From Ochotona curzoniae (lineage: Eukaryota; Chordata; Mammalia; Lagomorpha; Ochotonidae), in NCBI RefSeq assembly GCF_017591425.1, contig NW_024465369.1, forward strand, positions 32,118,501 through 32,182,500: a DNA stretch of 64,000 nucleotides, read 5' to 3'. Position numbers and translations under genes: made by a program. Position 1 is the first letter of the stretch. Every line of letters starts with the position of its first letter. The notes below the pieces were generated by a model. That model had not been told where the DNA came from and made no database searches. It saw nothing but the letters and a program-made list of their open reading frames with translations. Shown here piece after piece: positions 1 to 10,957 of the stretch.

Positions 1-1071
1 CCAGAATATGCTCAACCATTCCTGGCCCCTGGAAATAGATGTGAAGTCACAATTCCATGGTCTAAAAAGTTTGGACATAAGCGAGGTGATTTTCCTAGTG
101 TTCAGGGAAGTTAGAAGCCCTCATGTCTGCTTTGGCCTCAAGCTATTTAATGTTGCTTCCAGCAAAAAGCAAAACAAATGTCTGACCATGCTCAAAGTCC
201 TACTGGAAATTCTTTCCCTTTCCAGAATTTTCTTTGCCCAGTAACAAACTTGTGCCAAGCTTCTGAAAACTGCAAACTCAATCTCGGGTCTTAGACATGG
301 ATTAAATCTTTGATTTTGCCAACTCTAAGGATACATTAAAATCAATTGGAAGGGGGAGGGACTTTGTTTAAGTAGTATTAGTGCCAAGCCAAACCCCTAA
401 CAAACTGAGTTAGGATCTCCAGGGTTGAGCTTGGAACATCTGTACGCTTTAAAAGCCCTTCAAGTGATTCTATACAGCCAGAGCACAGAACCGCCCCAAT
501 ATAGCAAGAATCATGGAATCCTTGAACGCACCTGTATACCTCACATGCCAGGTTTCTGCTCTTGAACACTATCTATCATCATCACCAAGTTCAAACACCA
601 CAAGTCCTAGAGGTGGAATTCCTGCTTGAATCTTTCTGACTACTGTGCTTTGCTTTTACCCACAACACCCACGTGTCTCCAAATGCAGGACATGGGTCAC
701 TAGTAGTTTACCACTTGGTTTTGGATGGTGTGTGGATATCACTTAAACACTGATCTAAGAAAATTATTTCTTGTTTAATTCTGTTTAGTTTCTTTGGGTT
801 GCTTTAAGGAGAAAGTCTTATTGGTTCTAGTAGGTCTCAATATCCTCTCACACATACTCAACTCCCTTTTTCACAAACCTTTTAAGAAGCCCAGAAACTT
901 CTGTGGCACCCAGTCTAGTTGGGGTATGAGAATGCTTTAGTGCTCGTCATACTGGCTGTTTAGTTCACTTCTGCTTATGGCAAGTGATGCTGACTTTCCA
1001 TTTATAGTGATGAGTAAGTTTTCTTTACAAAGAAATGTATTTCAGAATGAAAACTGATTGATTTAAGGGAG
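1..1071. other. Unassigned unique-looking DNA
   Basis: I recognise no repeat family and no exon here. Two short open frames exist (8-244 plus, 378-569 minus), but neither has splice-site context, known motifs or a coding-like composition. Confidence 0.5.
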
Positions 1072-1358
1072 GACACTATGTCACAGTAGGTTAAGTCGCA
1101 GCATGGGATGCCTTCACCCCATATAAAAGAGCTGGTTGGGATCCCAGCTACTCCATACTGCTAATCTGGCAGTACTCTGCACTCTGTACAGATACTCTGG
1201 TCTAGCTTCTTGTTAATGATTAAGAGGCAGCAGATGTAGTTCAAATACTTAGATCCCTGCCATCCACATCAGACACCTACATGGAGTTTCTGGATGCTGT
1301 CTTGAGCCTGACCCACCAATGGCTGTTGCAGCCATCTGGAGAATGAAACAGCAAACAA

Positions 1359-1407
<49 letters not shown>

Positions 1408-1456
1408 GTGTACTTTCTGTTACCCTGCCTCCAACAAAATAAATACATCTTAAATA
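1072..1456 (+). mobile_element. Old CSINE, plus strand
   Basis: The order of landmarks is that of a lagomorph C-type SINE: a tRNA-like head (CAGTAGGTTAAGTCGCAGC), CCATATAAAAGAGC, CAGCTACTCCA, a body, a CT-rich stretch, then an AAATAAATACATCTTAA tail. Many differences from the young copies mark it as old. Confidence 0.8.
1363..1405. repeat. (CT)n microsatellite
   Basis: An uninterrupted CT dinucleotide run of about 43 bp lies in the CT-rich part of the surrounding SINE, so it probably grew from that element. Confidence 0.95.
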
Positions 1457-2090
1457 TATGCAAATAAGTTGATTTTTTAAAAAATATTAAAGATAGTAAA
1501 TTAATCTTGAATATAGTGAAAAAAATAAGAGGTAGGTAAGTGAAGGAAGCTTAAGAAATACTCCCCAGCAGCACACTAATTTAAAAAATAGACCTATCCA
1601 TTCCTGTTAACCAGAAGTCCCACCCATCTGTCATTCCACTGGGTGGGCAACAATCCCTGCCTTGCATTTTAGGTACATTGAGGATAAATGAACTTAGCTG
1701 TTGCTCACAACTAAAAAGGAATCCTGAGACACAGATGATAATTAACATGGAAATAAAGTAATCAGTGAAACACAAATAGGAACACAAATAAGTGCTATTT
1801 TTGCTCATACTGAATTATCAGACTTTTTCTTGAAAATCTGTCCCATGCTAGTGGGGGCCAGTTAAAATGGGTCATTTTAGGTAGAAATTATTTTGCCATA
1901 CATTTTTTAAATAGATGACAATTATAAAAAAAATCTGAAGTTTTAAAATATGTGTCTCATAAGCTGTGTCACCCACAGTTCTACAGTTCAATTTTATTTA
2001 CTGTGATTGATACCCAGTTCTTTGTTTTCAGTCACTTGTGCCACTCTTTTCAGCAAGTTTCAGGTCTAAATTCTTGTGTTAGGCTTCCAT
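1457..2090. other. Unassigned AT-rich DNA
   Basis: The stretch is AT-rich with A-runs and a 75-residue minus-strand open frame (1581-1808). I see no family signature and no exon. Confidence 0.4.
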
Positions 2091-2680
2091 CACTGGCTCC
2101 ATAGCCCCAGCTCCTGGCTCTCCAGTCTCCACCTTCTGTCATCCTGTGCTGTGGTTGCACCATTGTCTGTATAACCTTTCTCACACTTTTGGTTCAAGCA
2201 GTTCCCAGGATTCAGGAGACACCAGGTATCCTAAATAATTGGGTTGTTGGCAGTGCTGATCTTGCCATACCTGCTAGCCATTAGGTCTGAGAGCCACTAG
2301 GACCTATTTTGGGTAGGAACTGTAGGATGCCAAAGTCAGTATTTTCCCTATGGGACTATTGCTATGCATTGATCTGGAAGTGAGCTCAATGTTATGCCTC
2401 CAGTCTCCCAGCCTTTGCCACACTGAACAAAATAACACGTGATATGCCACTAATGGAGTTTTGGGTCTGCTGGCCATTAGGCCTTGGGGCTACCCAGACC
2501 CATTTTGATGGAACCTGTAGGATGTTATGTCAGTGTAATGCACTAAGCCAGAAATGAGTTCACTACCAGCTTAGTTCACACACAAGCCTGTTCAACAGCT
2601 TTTGCCTCACTATACAAAATGACAGCCAATATGGCTCTCGGGGGTGGAGGGTCTGAGCTTAGAAACCTGCCCTAGGGAGA
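2090..2680 (+). repeat. Two diverged ~196-bp tandem units, probably an L1 5'UTR
   Basis: The motif CTGCTAGCCATTAGG at 2271 recurs as CTGCTGGCCATTAGG at 2467. The following features keep the same order in both units: a GAGCCACTAGGACC-like block, AACTGTAGGATG, an AAGTGAGCTCA/AAATGAGTTCA block, and CTTTGCCACACT/TTTGCCTCACT with an ACAAAAT block. The segment sits directly before L1 ORF1-like sequence, so an L1 5'UTR is the natural reading. It does not resemble the 5'UTR of the L1 at 17.2 kb. Confidence 0.5.
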
Positions 2681-3040
2681 AGAATTTGCTTACCTGAAGT
2701 ATAATTACCAAGAGCAAAAGACTCCCCTGCAAAGGAGCAAAAGCCTTTACCAACCTCATAGTTAACTGAGGAATACATCAAGGAAATGGGGGATAACGAA
2801 CTTTAAAAACTTGTTATAAAGTTTCTTATCAACAACAGAAAGTACATTCAGGAATTCAAGGAATATGTCACACATGAAATAGCAACACTGAAACAAAATT
2901 AAACAGAATTATTAGAAATGAAGGACATAATGGAGCAAATTAAAAATTCAGTGGAAAGTGTAATGGAATGAATGAGGCAGAAAAAAGAATCTCAGAATTG
3001 GAAGATATTTCTTGCCACATGGTGAAACAATAATAATAAT
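2680..3040 (+). mobile_element. L1 fragment, ORF1 start region
   Basis: This matches the L1 at about 18,425-18,830 block by block: GGAGCAAAAGCCTTT, GTTAACTGAGGAA, ATAAAGTTTCT, GAATTCAAGGAATAT, AATGGAGCAAATTAAAA, AAAGAATCTCAGAATTG and GATATTTCTTGCCAC. It ends in an AATAATAAT simple stretch. There is no intact frame. Confidence 0.8.
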
Positions 3041-4539
3041 AATTTAAAAAAACTGATAGAGGAACTGTGTGTCTGTGTGTGTACTGGAAACAACTTCCAT
3101 TCTCCAAAAAGACAGTTACATAAGTCAATCTTGGTTCATCCATAAAGTAACATTCTATACAGTCACTGCAAATGATACTACTTAGATTCTCATTGGAACA
3201 TAGATAAGAAACTTGTTCTAGCAGAGGACTGAAGAAATTGAACTTTTCACTGTACATCTTATTTGAACATCATGTTTCTCACTGTATAACTTCTTTGAAC
3301 ATGATGTTTATTTAAAATTTTTATAAAATAAATGAAACTTCCCTTTTCAAAGTAGGTTAATAACTTGGAAAAATATTTATGACTTCATTGTTAGAGAAAG
3401 GAAAACAATAATCCAAATTAGGTGAATGACTTAGCTCTCTTTTTGTTAATTAAGTGATTACATATTCCTAGAAAAATATTGAGTGAATGTTAACTAGAAA
3501 ATACTAATGAACTTTGTTTTTCAGAGGCAGATTTCTCCTTCCTTCTGTGTAGACTCCAGGTCCCCAAGAGTGTCCCAGGCTAGGAAATGTCCTTTCCGTA
3601 TGGAGCTTTCACAGCTTCCCAACTGACTATCTGAGAACCAAAGAGTAAGCCATAGAGATGGAAGAGATTTTAACAAGGATCAAGACTAGCCATTCTTCAT
3701 TTGTTCATTCACTTATTCATTGTTGTATGAGTGCCAGAGCCTGAGCCATGAAGTAGTTGGGAACTTATGGTCACCTCACTAATAAGGAGAAAATGCCACA
3801 TAACAAGTTATAACTCCAGCATTTTCCACAGGCACTCATTTAACTAAGGAATGTTTTTTGCAGCATTTTGCAAATTTGAAGAAGATTGTTCATGACATAA
3901 CATGGCAACTGGGAAAATTTGTAGCTTTTCTTTCATCTTAGAAAGCAAGATCTGAATTACATGCACCCCAGGAGAAAAATCTCTTTCTGGGTATGTGTGT
4001 GTATGTGTGTTTTACAAAAGCACACTGCACTCCTTAGTTCCTGCTGAAGTTAGATTTGGCAAGGTGAAAACTTAGGAGGAAATCTCAGGATGAGAATAAG
4101 AAGTATGGCTGAGGCCTGGGGGTTTGGACTGATCGGAGGGGTGCAGAGAAAACTAAGCTCCCAAGCGGCAGTCCTCTCCACAGAGGGTTGGCTCCCAGCT
4201 CAAATCTGAAAATGTAAAAATCTCAGTCTCCAGGGAAAACTCTCCTGGTTCCATCCTCCCCTTCACAGCTCTGTGCATCCCCCCAAATAACCCAGAACAC
4301 AAAGAGCAGATTCTTTCACCAACTGCATGTTTAACGTAGTTAAGGTTTTACTATTGGGTTTCTGCCGAGGTGATTCTTATTGGGAGGGAAAGATTTCATA
4401 TGGCTGTTTCTCAACCCTGGCTATGCTTAGAAAGCATCTAAAGGTGTTTTTTCAAATACCAATGTCCAGATCTCTGATTCTAGGCATTAGTATGCTAAAA
4501 GCTTCAGGCTTAGAACCTGCATTGTTGATTAAGCCACCT
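3041..4539. other. Unassigned DNA; possible ancient repeat at 3,700-3,850
   Basis: Most is unassigned. Around 3,700-3,850 a TTCATTCACTTATTCATT stretch followed by GAGTGCCAGAGCCTGAGCC resembles mammalian-wide relics of the kind that start at TCATTCATTCA, but the match is weak. No exon is seen. Confidence 0.3.
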
Positions 4540-4746
4540 TCTATGTCACGAGTGTCTGTTGTGAGCACTGGTTCCAGTCCCAGCTGCTTCATTGTTTCTA
4601 GTCTAGCTCCCTGCTAATGTGCCTGGGAAGGCAATGGATGATGGTCTAAAGGTTTGGACCTCTGACACCTGGTTTAACCCAGTCCTGGTCTAACCCTGTG
4701 GACATGTGGATGGAAGATTCTCATTCATTCATATTCTCTATTCTCT

Positions 4747-4783
<37 letters not shown>

Positions 4784-4958
4784 CCTCTCCTCCCTGTCCT
4801 CCCTCTCTTTCTCTCTGCCTCCTTCTAACCCTCCCTCTCTTTCTCTTTGTTTCCCTCCCTATCAGTGCCCCTCTTGCCTTCCTCCCCTTCTCCTTTCTCC
4901 CTTTCTCCCTCTCCCTGTATTTAACTCAAACTTTCAAATACATAAATAAATTTTCAAT
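4540..4958 (+). mobile_element. Old CSINE, plus strand, with expanded tail
   Basis: GAGCACTGGTTCCAGTCCCAGCT, CTAGCTCCCTGCTAATG, TGGGAAGGCAATGGATGATGG and GTGGATGGAAGATTCTC follow in SINE order. Then come a TG run, a long pyrimidine tract, and the end ACATAAATAAATTTTC. The head is truncated. Confidence 0.75.
4750..4781. repeat. (TG)n microsatellite plus pyrimidine tract
   Basis: About 16 TG units are followed by roughly 135 bp of CT-rich DNA (to about 4,918) on one strand. Both lie within the 3' part of the SINE. Open frames across it (CVCVCV..) are artefacts of the repeat. Confidence 0.95.
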
Positions 4959-6864
4959 TTGAAAAAGCTTTATGCTATAGATGATATAATGCAAAAAAAC
5001 ACCACTCAGGATGCTACAAAATTCAGATTTCCAGCTGGCCCTCTCCCTAACTTCCTGTGGGATCTTTCAGTTCCCCCCATGTGCCTGTTACCTCTTGTGG
5101 GTTATTTGTCCTTCCCCAAATGAGATGAAATGATAAAGGGAAAAATACTTTGCAAAATCAGCTCTGCTCTATAAAAACAAAATGGTAAGGGCAGGGACAC
5201 TACTGGTCCCTTTAGATGTATCCACTAGAGTGCCACACAGCATGATCAACCCTCGCCTGAGGAAGGCATGCCATCTGACATCTGGGTTACAGTCACCTGC
5301 AGATACCCTTGAACTTCAGATAAATGCCCAATCTGCAGAGTGGTGAGCTCTGTGAATTATGTAACTCTAATTCTGTTTAAATATGCCCAGGGCACATTTT
5401 GTGACATCCCACCCCTACCCCCAATATGGGATTTGCCATCTGTAAATCTACAACACGGAAGGCTCTATGTGCTTCTGGGGAGATGTTTTACTTGACAGGT
5501 GATCCTGGGAATACCTTATCTGCAAAATGGCCATCAGGTCTACAGTCATAGAACTTGGAATGTATTCATACCTGCTTGAGGACTCCCAGAGGGGTGACAA
5601 GAACTGGCTCCCGCTGAACTTCGCAAGAGCCCTGCTCACTGTCTACCCATTCCCTCAGGTCCAAGAACCCACACTGCCCCCACCATGGGTGGGTGTACAT
5701 GAACATTATGCCCGTGCTGTACTCCCTGCAGACATTCCATCCTTCCTTCAATGCAACACTGCCAGGAAATATGTACTGCTGGCCAGTCTGCAGCAGGTGA
5801 CAAAAGATGAAACATCAAGTTTTAGAAGTTAGTGTAGAAGGGAGAATTCCTAACCCAAATAGCAAATAGCACCTGATTCAGCAAATCAGATAGAATAGAG
5901 CATACTTTCTTTTCCATTGCTGAGATCCTGGGACAGAACAAATGCCTCATGGGTGACTTAAAATTGTGCTTGAATTAAGAATTTCAGACTTAACACATAA
6001 AAATATAGTGCATCCAGCTACATTTTAGTTTCAGGTGGACAACCAATCATTGGTAATATAAGTATGTCTCGAATACTGCATGATATAAACTTACACTTAA
6101 AGAGTATTGTCTGTCCAAAATGCAGATCTAACTAGGTATTGTCCTATATGTTATCTAGCAACTCTAGCTTAGATACACCTGCGCATCAACAAGGAAAGAA
6201 AAATATTCACCTTCCAACACAGTTGTTTCAAGTTATGGAATGAATCTAGTGAATTCAGGTTGGACAAGTGTGCAGCCACACTATGTGATGATTTGTACCA
6301 ATGATTCAGTGTATGTATCACAGGGTGTTCTTGGAGTATTATATGGAATTCTTTCATTTTCTAACAAATATGCTCCAGTTTATGATCAAGTTCTACAGCA
6401 ACTCAAAAGGTGTTGAATGTGAAATCAAATATACGGAAGGGAAAAGGTACGTGGATTCTTGACATGAAGAGAGTCCTATTTGAAAAACAAACTGATATTT
6501 GTGATATAGACTACCTTTAAAAAAAAAACAGCAAGAAGTCACCCCACAGTGAATTATCAGCTGGAAAATCAGGTTTGGTTTACAGCCATGTATTTGAGTA
6601 GGAACTGGCCCCTTTCAGAACATGGAAGTACTGTCTTCAAAGTAAATAACTCATGTTTTGGTGGGAATCTTTGAACTCATGTTTCTCAGTTGATCTGCAT
6701 ACACTAGCCAAGGGAACTGTCAGGAACCACACTATCCTGTATTTGGATGCAAATTCTCTAGATCACATGCCTAAAAGAGGGAGTTCAAGTTTCACACTGC
6801 CATGTGAAAATTGAACCTTGCTTAGCAGCAGTTTCTTTATCTACTGAAAGAATCATATATATCC
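4959..6864. other. Unassigned DNA
   Basis: No interspersed element was recognised in about 1.9 kb. Overlapping open frames lie at 5,448-5,832 on both strands. The 101-codon plus-strand frame at 5,527 has no recognisable domain, and because the opposite strand is open too it looks accidental. No splice-consistent exon was found. Confidence 0.4.
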
Positions 6865-7180
6865 TATGTTTTTCTGAGAGACATGGGTATATTTTTCTGA
6901 GAGGCATAGACACAGACACACAGAGAAAGAGGCAGTCCAACAAAGGGCTTCCATCCACTGAATTCTTCCTCAAATGTCCATAATGGTTTGGGATCAACCT
7001 GGAACAGGAATCAAGAACTAGGCTCTTAATCTAGGTCTCCCACATGGATGTTAAGAACCCACCTGCTTGAGAATTATTTGAGGCATCACCACTACCTGCC
7101 AGGGTCCACATTGATGGGAAACTGGAGTTAGGAACTAAGAATCCAACCCAGGCATTACAATGTGGAATGTGGGCATCTTT
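6865..7180 (-). mobile_element. Old CSINE, minus strand
   Basis: GAGAGGCATAGACACAGACAC, CTTCCATCCACTGAATTC, CTCAAATGTCC, GGTCTCCCACATGGATG and AACCCAGGCATTACAATG appear in the order of a reversed CSINE, well diverged. Confidence 0.65.
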
Positions 7181-7475
7181 TTTTTTTTTTTTAAGATGTC
7201 TCTCCTTAAAAAAAAAAAAATAGTTTTATCAGAAAGGCAGATTTACAGAGAGAAAGATCTTCCATCCAATCTAAAGCCAGGAGCCAGGAGCTTCTTCTGG
7301 GTCTCCCATGTGGGTGCAGGGTCCCAAGGCTTTGGGCCATTCTCTACTGCTTTTCAGGCCACAAGCAGGGAGCTGGATAGGAATGGAGCAGCTGGGATGT
7401 AAACTGGCATCCATATGGAATCCCAGCACATCCAAGGTAAGGATTTATACACTAGGGCATTGTACTATACCCCCT
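7180..7475 (-). mobile_element. CSINE, minus strand
   Basis: A T-run and interrupted AAGATG/A-run tail lead into CAGAAAGGCAGATTTACAGAG. GGTCTCCCATGTGGGTGCAG, CAAGGCTTTGGGCCATTC, CACAAGCAGGGAGCTGGAT and GGCATTGTACTATACCCC follow. Confidence 0.85.
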
Positions 7476-7485
7476 CCCCCTGCTT

Positions 7486-7776
7486 TTTTTAAGGTTTGTT
7501 TATTTTTATTTGAAAGGCAAATTTTAGGAAGAGAAAAGGAAATATGGAGTGAGGTCTTCCATCCGCTGGTTCATTCCCCCAAAAGGCTATGATAGTCAGA
7601 GCTGAGCCAAACTGAAGCTGGGAACCAGGAGCTTTTCCTGGAATTCCACTGCTTCACCAGTCCATAAGCAGGGAGCTGAATAGACATGAAGCAGATGGGA
7701 CTGGAACTGGCAATCATAGGGGATTCTAGTGCCACAAGCACAAGATTAGTCTGTTTTCCCACCACACCAGTCCCAA
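7486..7776 (-). mobile_element. CSINE, minus strand
   Basis: Directly after the previous copy: TTTTTTAAGGTTTGTTTATT, GAAAGGCAAATTTTAGG, TTCCATCCGCTGGTTCATTC, CCATAAGCAGGGAGCTGAAT, ending CCACACCAGTCCC. Tandem clustering of same-strand SINEs like this is common in the window. Confidence 0.85.
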
Positions 7777-7825
7777 ATGTGGGCATCTTAAAGTGCTAAG
7801 CTAAATATCTGCTCTTTCATTAATT

Positions 7826-8000
7826 TTTCAGTCTGTTTATTTGAGAGGAATATACATATATATGGATATATGCCCACAGTGGCCAAGGCTGGCCAGGGCT
7901 GCAGTCAAGAGGCAGAAACACAATCCAGGTCTTCCCTTTGAGGTACAAGAGCCTGGTTTTTTGACCCATCACTTTTGCCTCTCAGGGTTACATTAACAAG
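7826..8000 (-). mobile_element. Old CSINE remnant, minus strand, internally deleted
   Basis: CAGTCTGTTTATTTGAGAGG, CACAGTGGCCAAGGC, CAATCCAGGTCTTCC and AGAGCCTGG suggest a reversed SINE with large internal loss. Call is tentative. Confidence 0.45.
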
Positions 8001-8254
8001 AAGCTACCCCAGGGCCCGGCGGCTTGGCCTAGCGGCTAAAGTCCTCACCTTGAACCCAGTGGGATCCCATATGGGCGCTGGTTCTAATCCTGGCAGCTCC
8101 ACTTCCCATCCAGCTCCCTGCTCACCAGCCATTGCAGTCACTTGGAGAGTGGATCATTGGACAGAAGATTTTTCTCTCTCTGTCTCTCCTCCTCTCTGTA
8201 TATCTGACTTTGTAATAAAAATAAATAAATCTTTAAAAAAAAAAAGAAGCTACC
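7998..8254 (+). mobile_element. Young CSINE with 11-bp target-site duplication
   Basis: AAGAAGCTACC occurs at 7,998-8,008 and again at 8,244-8,254, flanking the element. The head has an A-box TGGCCTAGCGG (8,025-8,035) and a B-box GGTTCTAATCC (8,080-8,090), as in a tRNA-derived pol III promoter. The element ends AAATAAATCTTTAAAAA. It lacks the GCAGTCGAGGACGGCCC-to-CTGGCTTC block seen in full-length copies, so it is an internally deleted copy of about 235 bp. Confidence 0.92.
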
Positions 8255-8820
8255 TCACTAATTTTCTAATTTCTACAATTTTAAAAGGAAAATCAGGACA
8301 TGTTTCTCAACCTATACAGGAGAACTTCAAACAGTTGGTAGAAAGATGAAATATAAGTTTATTTTGAAATCCATGCATAGTTTTTTCATAGTATGCATTT
8401 TCTATGAACTCTTTGAAGTATGCTTGGACATGCATGGATTTAATTACTGTGTTACAAGTTATTTTTTATTTTTCCTTTTTATCTGAGCTTTGAATTTTCA
8501 TCTGACAATACCATGTCATACCCTGTCAGTGTCCTAGTGATATGCCATATTTACTTCCCAGAGTCAGTTTTCCCATAGTTACTAAATATTTGTCATGGCT
8601 TTAGCTTTTTTTTTTTTTCTGTGATGAATTGTGTTACAATACCCACCTTAACACCTATTTTTTCTCTTGGTTTACTTCACTGGGACGTTTCTTAGTTCAA
8701 GGTGCTTAGCTCTTGTCATTTATGGTCAGGGGGGTGGAGCTCACAGCTGCGCCTGTTTATAGAGCCCTTTTCACACTGTTGACATTTGGGCTTATGCTGA
8801 CGGGTGGGAAAAGCGCTGCT
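8255..8820. other. Unassigned AT-rich DNA
   Basis: No family recognised. A poly-T run lies near 8,608. A minus-strand frame at 8,757-9,110 (117 codons) falls mostly in the transposon relic that follows and is not taken as a gene. Confidence 0.4.
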
Positions 8821-8829
8821 GCAGGTTCA

Positions 8830-9190
8830 ATATCTCCTAAATGCTTGGGACCAGGAATGTTTTTGAAATGCTCAGATTTTGGCATAGTTGCATAAACATA
8901 ATGAGATATAGTAGGAACAGGACCCAAGTCCAAATGTACAATTTGTTGATACTTCATACATACGTAAACACATGGCCTGAAGGTAACTTTATGTGATATT
9001 TTTAGTGTTGGGGATGCTGAATAAACTGTTGTGCACCTGCATGTTGATTGTGACTCAGGACGGAAGGTCAGATGTCTGCTATCCCACTGTGGTATCGCAT
9101 CTGTGCTCACAAAAGTTTCAGATCTGGGAGCATTTCAGACTTCTGGTTTTCAGATGCTCCACCTGTGACTGATTCTAACTGAAGTGCTTT
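8830..9190 (-). mobile_element. Ancient DNA-transposon relic (Tigger-like)
   Basis: AATGCTTGGGACCAGGAATG, CATAAACATAATGAGATAT, GGACCCAAGTC, CATGGCCTGAAGGTAACTTTA, GCTCACAAAAGTTTCAGATC, GGAGCATTTCAGACTTCTGG and TTTTCAGATGCTCCACCTG follow the order of a very common placental repeat ending in CGGATTTTCGGATTAGGGATGCTC-like text. I remember it as a mariner/Tigger-type non-autonomous element but am not sure of the family name or formal strand. Confidence 0.6.
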
Positions 9191-9432
9191 TTCAAGTAGG
9201 CGGAACATTTCTCACTATTCATTTCTTCACTGTATTTCAATACATTTGAATATTCCTCTGTCTCTTATCTTGGCCCTTCTACTTTATAGGTATAGACTTA
9301 ATGTGAGTGAGTGTGTGTATCTTGATGCTGCACTTTCTTTCATCTTAGCTCTGTTACTAACAATAAAATAAGGAATATTTTATTTCAGTATAATTAAACC
9401 CATCTTTGTCACTAGTACCTTCCTTCCCAATT

Positions 9433-9789
9433 AAGAAAAAATGTTTGTTTTTAAAGATTTATTTTTATTATTTTTTTATTGGAAAGGCGGATATACAGAG
9501 AGGAGAGACAGAGAGGAAGATCTTCCGTCCGATGATTCACTCCCCAAGTGAGCACGACGGCCAGTGCAATGCTGATCCAAAGCCAGGAGCCTCTTCCGGG
9601 TCTCCCACACAGGTGCAGGGTCCCAAAGCTTTGGGCTGTCCTCGACTGCTTTCCTGGGCCACAGGCAGGGAGCTGGAAGGGAAGCGGGGCTGCCGGGATT
9701 AGAACCGGCGCCCATATGGGATCCCGGGCGTGCAAGGCAAGGACCTTTAACCACTTGCGCCACCGCGCCGGGCCCAAGAAAAAATGTTT
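9433..9789 (-). mobile_element. Young CSINE, minus strand, 14-bp target-site duplication
   Basis: AAGAAAAAATGTTT stands at 9,433-9,446 and 9,776-9,789. Between them is a full reversed CSINE: TTTTTAAAGATTTATTTTTA, GGCGGATATACAGAGAGGAG, CACCGCGCCGGGCCC. It keeps many CpG sites (CTTCCGTCCG, ACCGGCGCCC, CCGGGCG), as expected of a recent insert. The long frames on both strands here are SINE artefacts. Confidence 0.95.
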
Positions 9790-9809
9790 TAAGATTTTTT
9801 ATTATTGTT

Positions 9810-9965
9810 ATTATTAAAGTTTTATTTTATTGTATTTGAAAGGCAGAGTTACACAGAGAAATAGATTTTCTGTCTGTAGGCTTACTCCCCAAATAGAACC
9901 AGCACCTATATGAGATGCTAGCATCTCAACGGACACTTAACCCATTAAACTACAATGACAGTTCA
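9810..9965 (-). mobile_element. Internally deleted CSINE, minus strand
   Basis: TATTTGAAAGGCAGAGTTACAC and GGCTTACTCCCCAAATAG join directly to GAACCAGCACCTATATGAG. The central 120-150 bp are missing. The tail CCATTAAACTACAATGACAG is diverged. Confidence 0.75.
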
Positions 9966-10049
9966 CAATCTAAGGTTTCTATGGGAATGTTTAATATATC
10001 TAACAATAGAACTCATGCAATCCTTTGTGGCTTATGAGAATCAAGAACA

Positions 10050-10254
10050 CTGAGAAAAATATGGCCCAAAGCCCTGGGACCCTGTACCCACGTGGGAGAA
10101 CTAGAAAAAGCTCCTGGCTCCTGGCTTCAGATAAGCTCAGCTCTGGCCATCGTGGCTACTTGGGAAGTGGAACAGCAGATGGAAGATATTCCTCTCTGTA
10201 TCTCCTTCTCTCTGTAAATCCTTCCAATAAAAATAAATAAATCTTTAAAAAAAA
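10050..10254 (+). mobile_element. 5'-truncated CSINE, plus strand
   Basis: The element starts within the body (GGCCCAAAGCCCTGGGACC) and runs through CTGGCTCCTGGCTTCAGAT to CCAATAAAAATAAATAAATC and an A-tail. Confidence 0.9.
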
Positions 10255-10630
10255 TGTGTTGAATCCAGCTACAACAGCTTATGGCCTTAAGTATATCATC
10301 TAATCCCTTTAAGTTCAGTATCCTCTGCTGGACTTGAAAGCAGGGACCCAAAAAGTTCCCTTTGTCTTCCCTACAGTATTCAGCACAGTATTTTGCATGT
10401 AGGACACATGTTAGAATGTCTGTATTTAATTGACATTTTTGTGTGTTGCTCTCACGTGTATCTAACAGGATATATTAAATGATGCATTCCTCCTTAGTTG
10501 TTTGCTTCCTTATATTTGGTCATGTCAGTGACATTTAGATATGTCCCAGTAGCAAAACACCTGAAACCTATAGCACTGAATGCAGAATACCATGATACAT
10601 GGATATATTAAACCTGAAAAGGTGAAAATT
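10255..10630. other. Unassigned AT-rich DNA
   Basis: Nothing recognised between two SINEs. No exon or family signature. Confidence 0.4.
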
Positions 10631-10957
10631 AAAATTTTTTAAAGATTTATTTCTTTTTATTGGAAAGGTAGGTTTACAGAGAGAAAGAGAGACAAAAAGA
10701 AAGATTGGTCCTCTGGCCCAACCCCCAGGCAGCTGTAATGGCCACAGCTGAACCAATCTGAAGCCAGGAGCCAGGAGCCTCTTCCAGGTCTCCCAAGTGG
10801 GTACAGGGTCCCAAGGCTTTGGGCCATCCTCTACTGTTTTTCCAGGCCACAAGCAGGGAGCTGGGTGGAAGCAGAGCAGCCAGGACACAAACTGATGCCC
10901 TCATGGGATCCTGGTGGTTGCAAACATTTAGCCACTAGGCCAGTGTGCTGGGTCCTG
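10631..10957 (-). mobile_element. CSINE, minus strand
   Basis: TTTTTTAAAGATTTATTTC, TTGGAAAGGTAGGTTTACAG, CTTCCAGGTCTCCC, AAGGCTTTGGGCCATCCTC, CACAAGCAGGGAGCTGG and GGCCAGTGTGCTGGGTCC give a near full-length copy. Confidence 0.9.

Noticed and set aside
5527..5832. 101-codon plus-strand frame with overlapping minus-strand frames
   Set aside because: Three frames open over the same DNA on two strands; no known motif or exon borders.
8025..8090. tRNA gene suggested by A and B boxes
   Set aside because: The boxes belong to the tRNA-derived head of a SINE. The rest cannot fold as a tRNA, and the same head appears in dozens of copies.
9406..9817. Recurrent open frames encoding GSHMGAGSNPGS, SHPAPCLWPGKAVEDGP or KALGPC..VGDPEEAPGSW
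   Set aside because: The same peptides recur at many places (for example 9,451, 16,767, 23,680, 52,131, 53,759) because they are translations of the SINE body, not members of a protein family.
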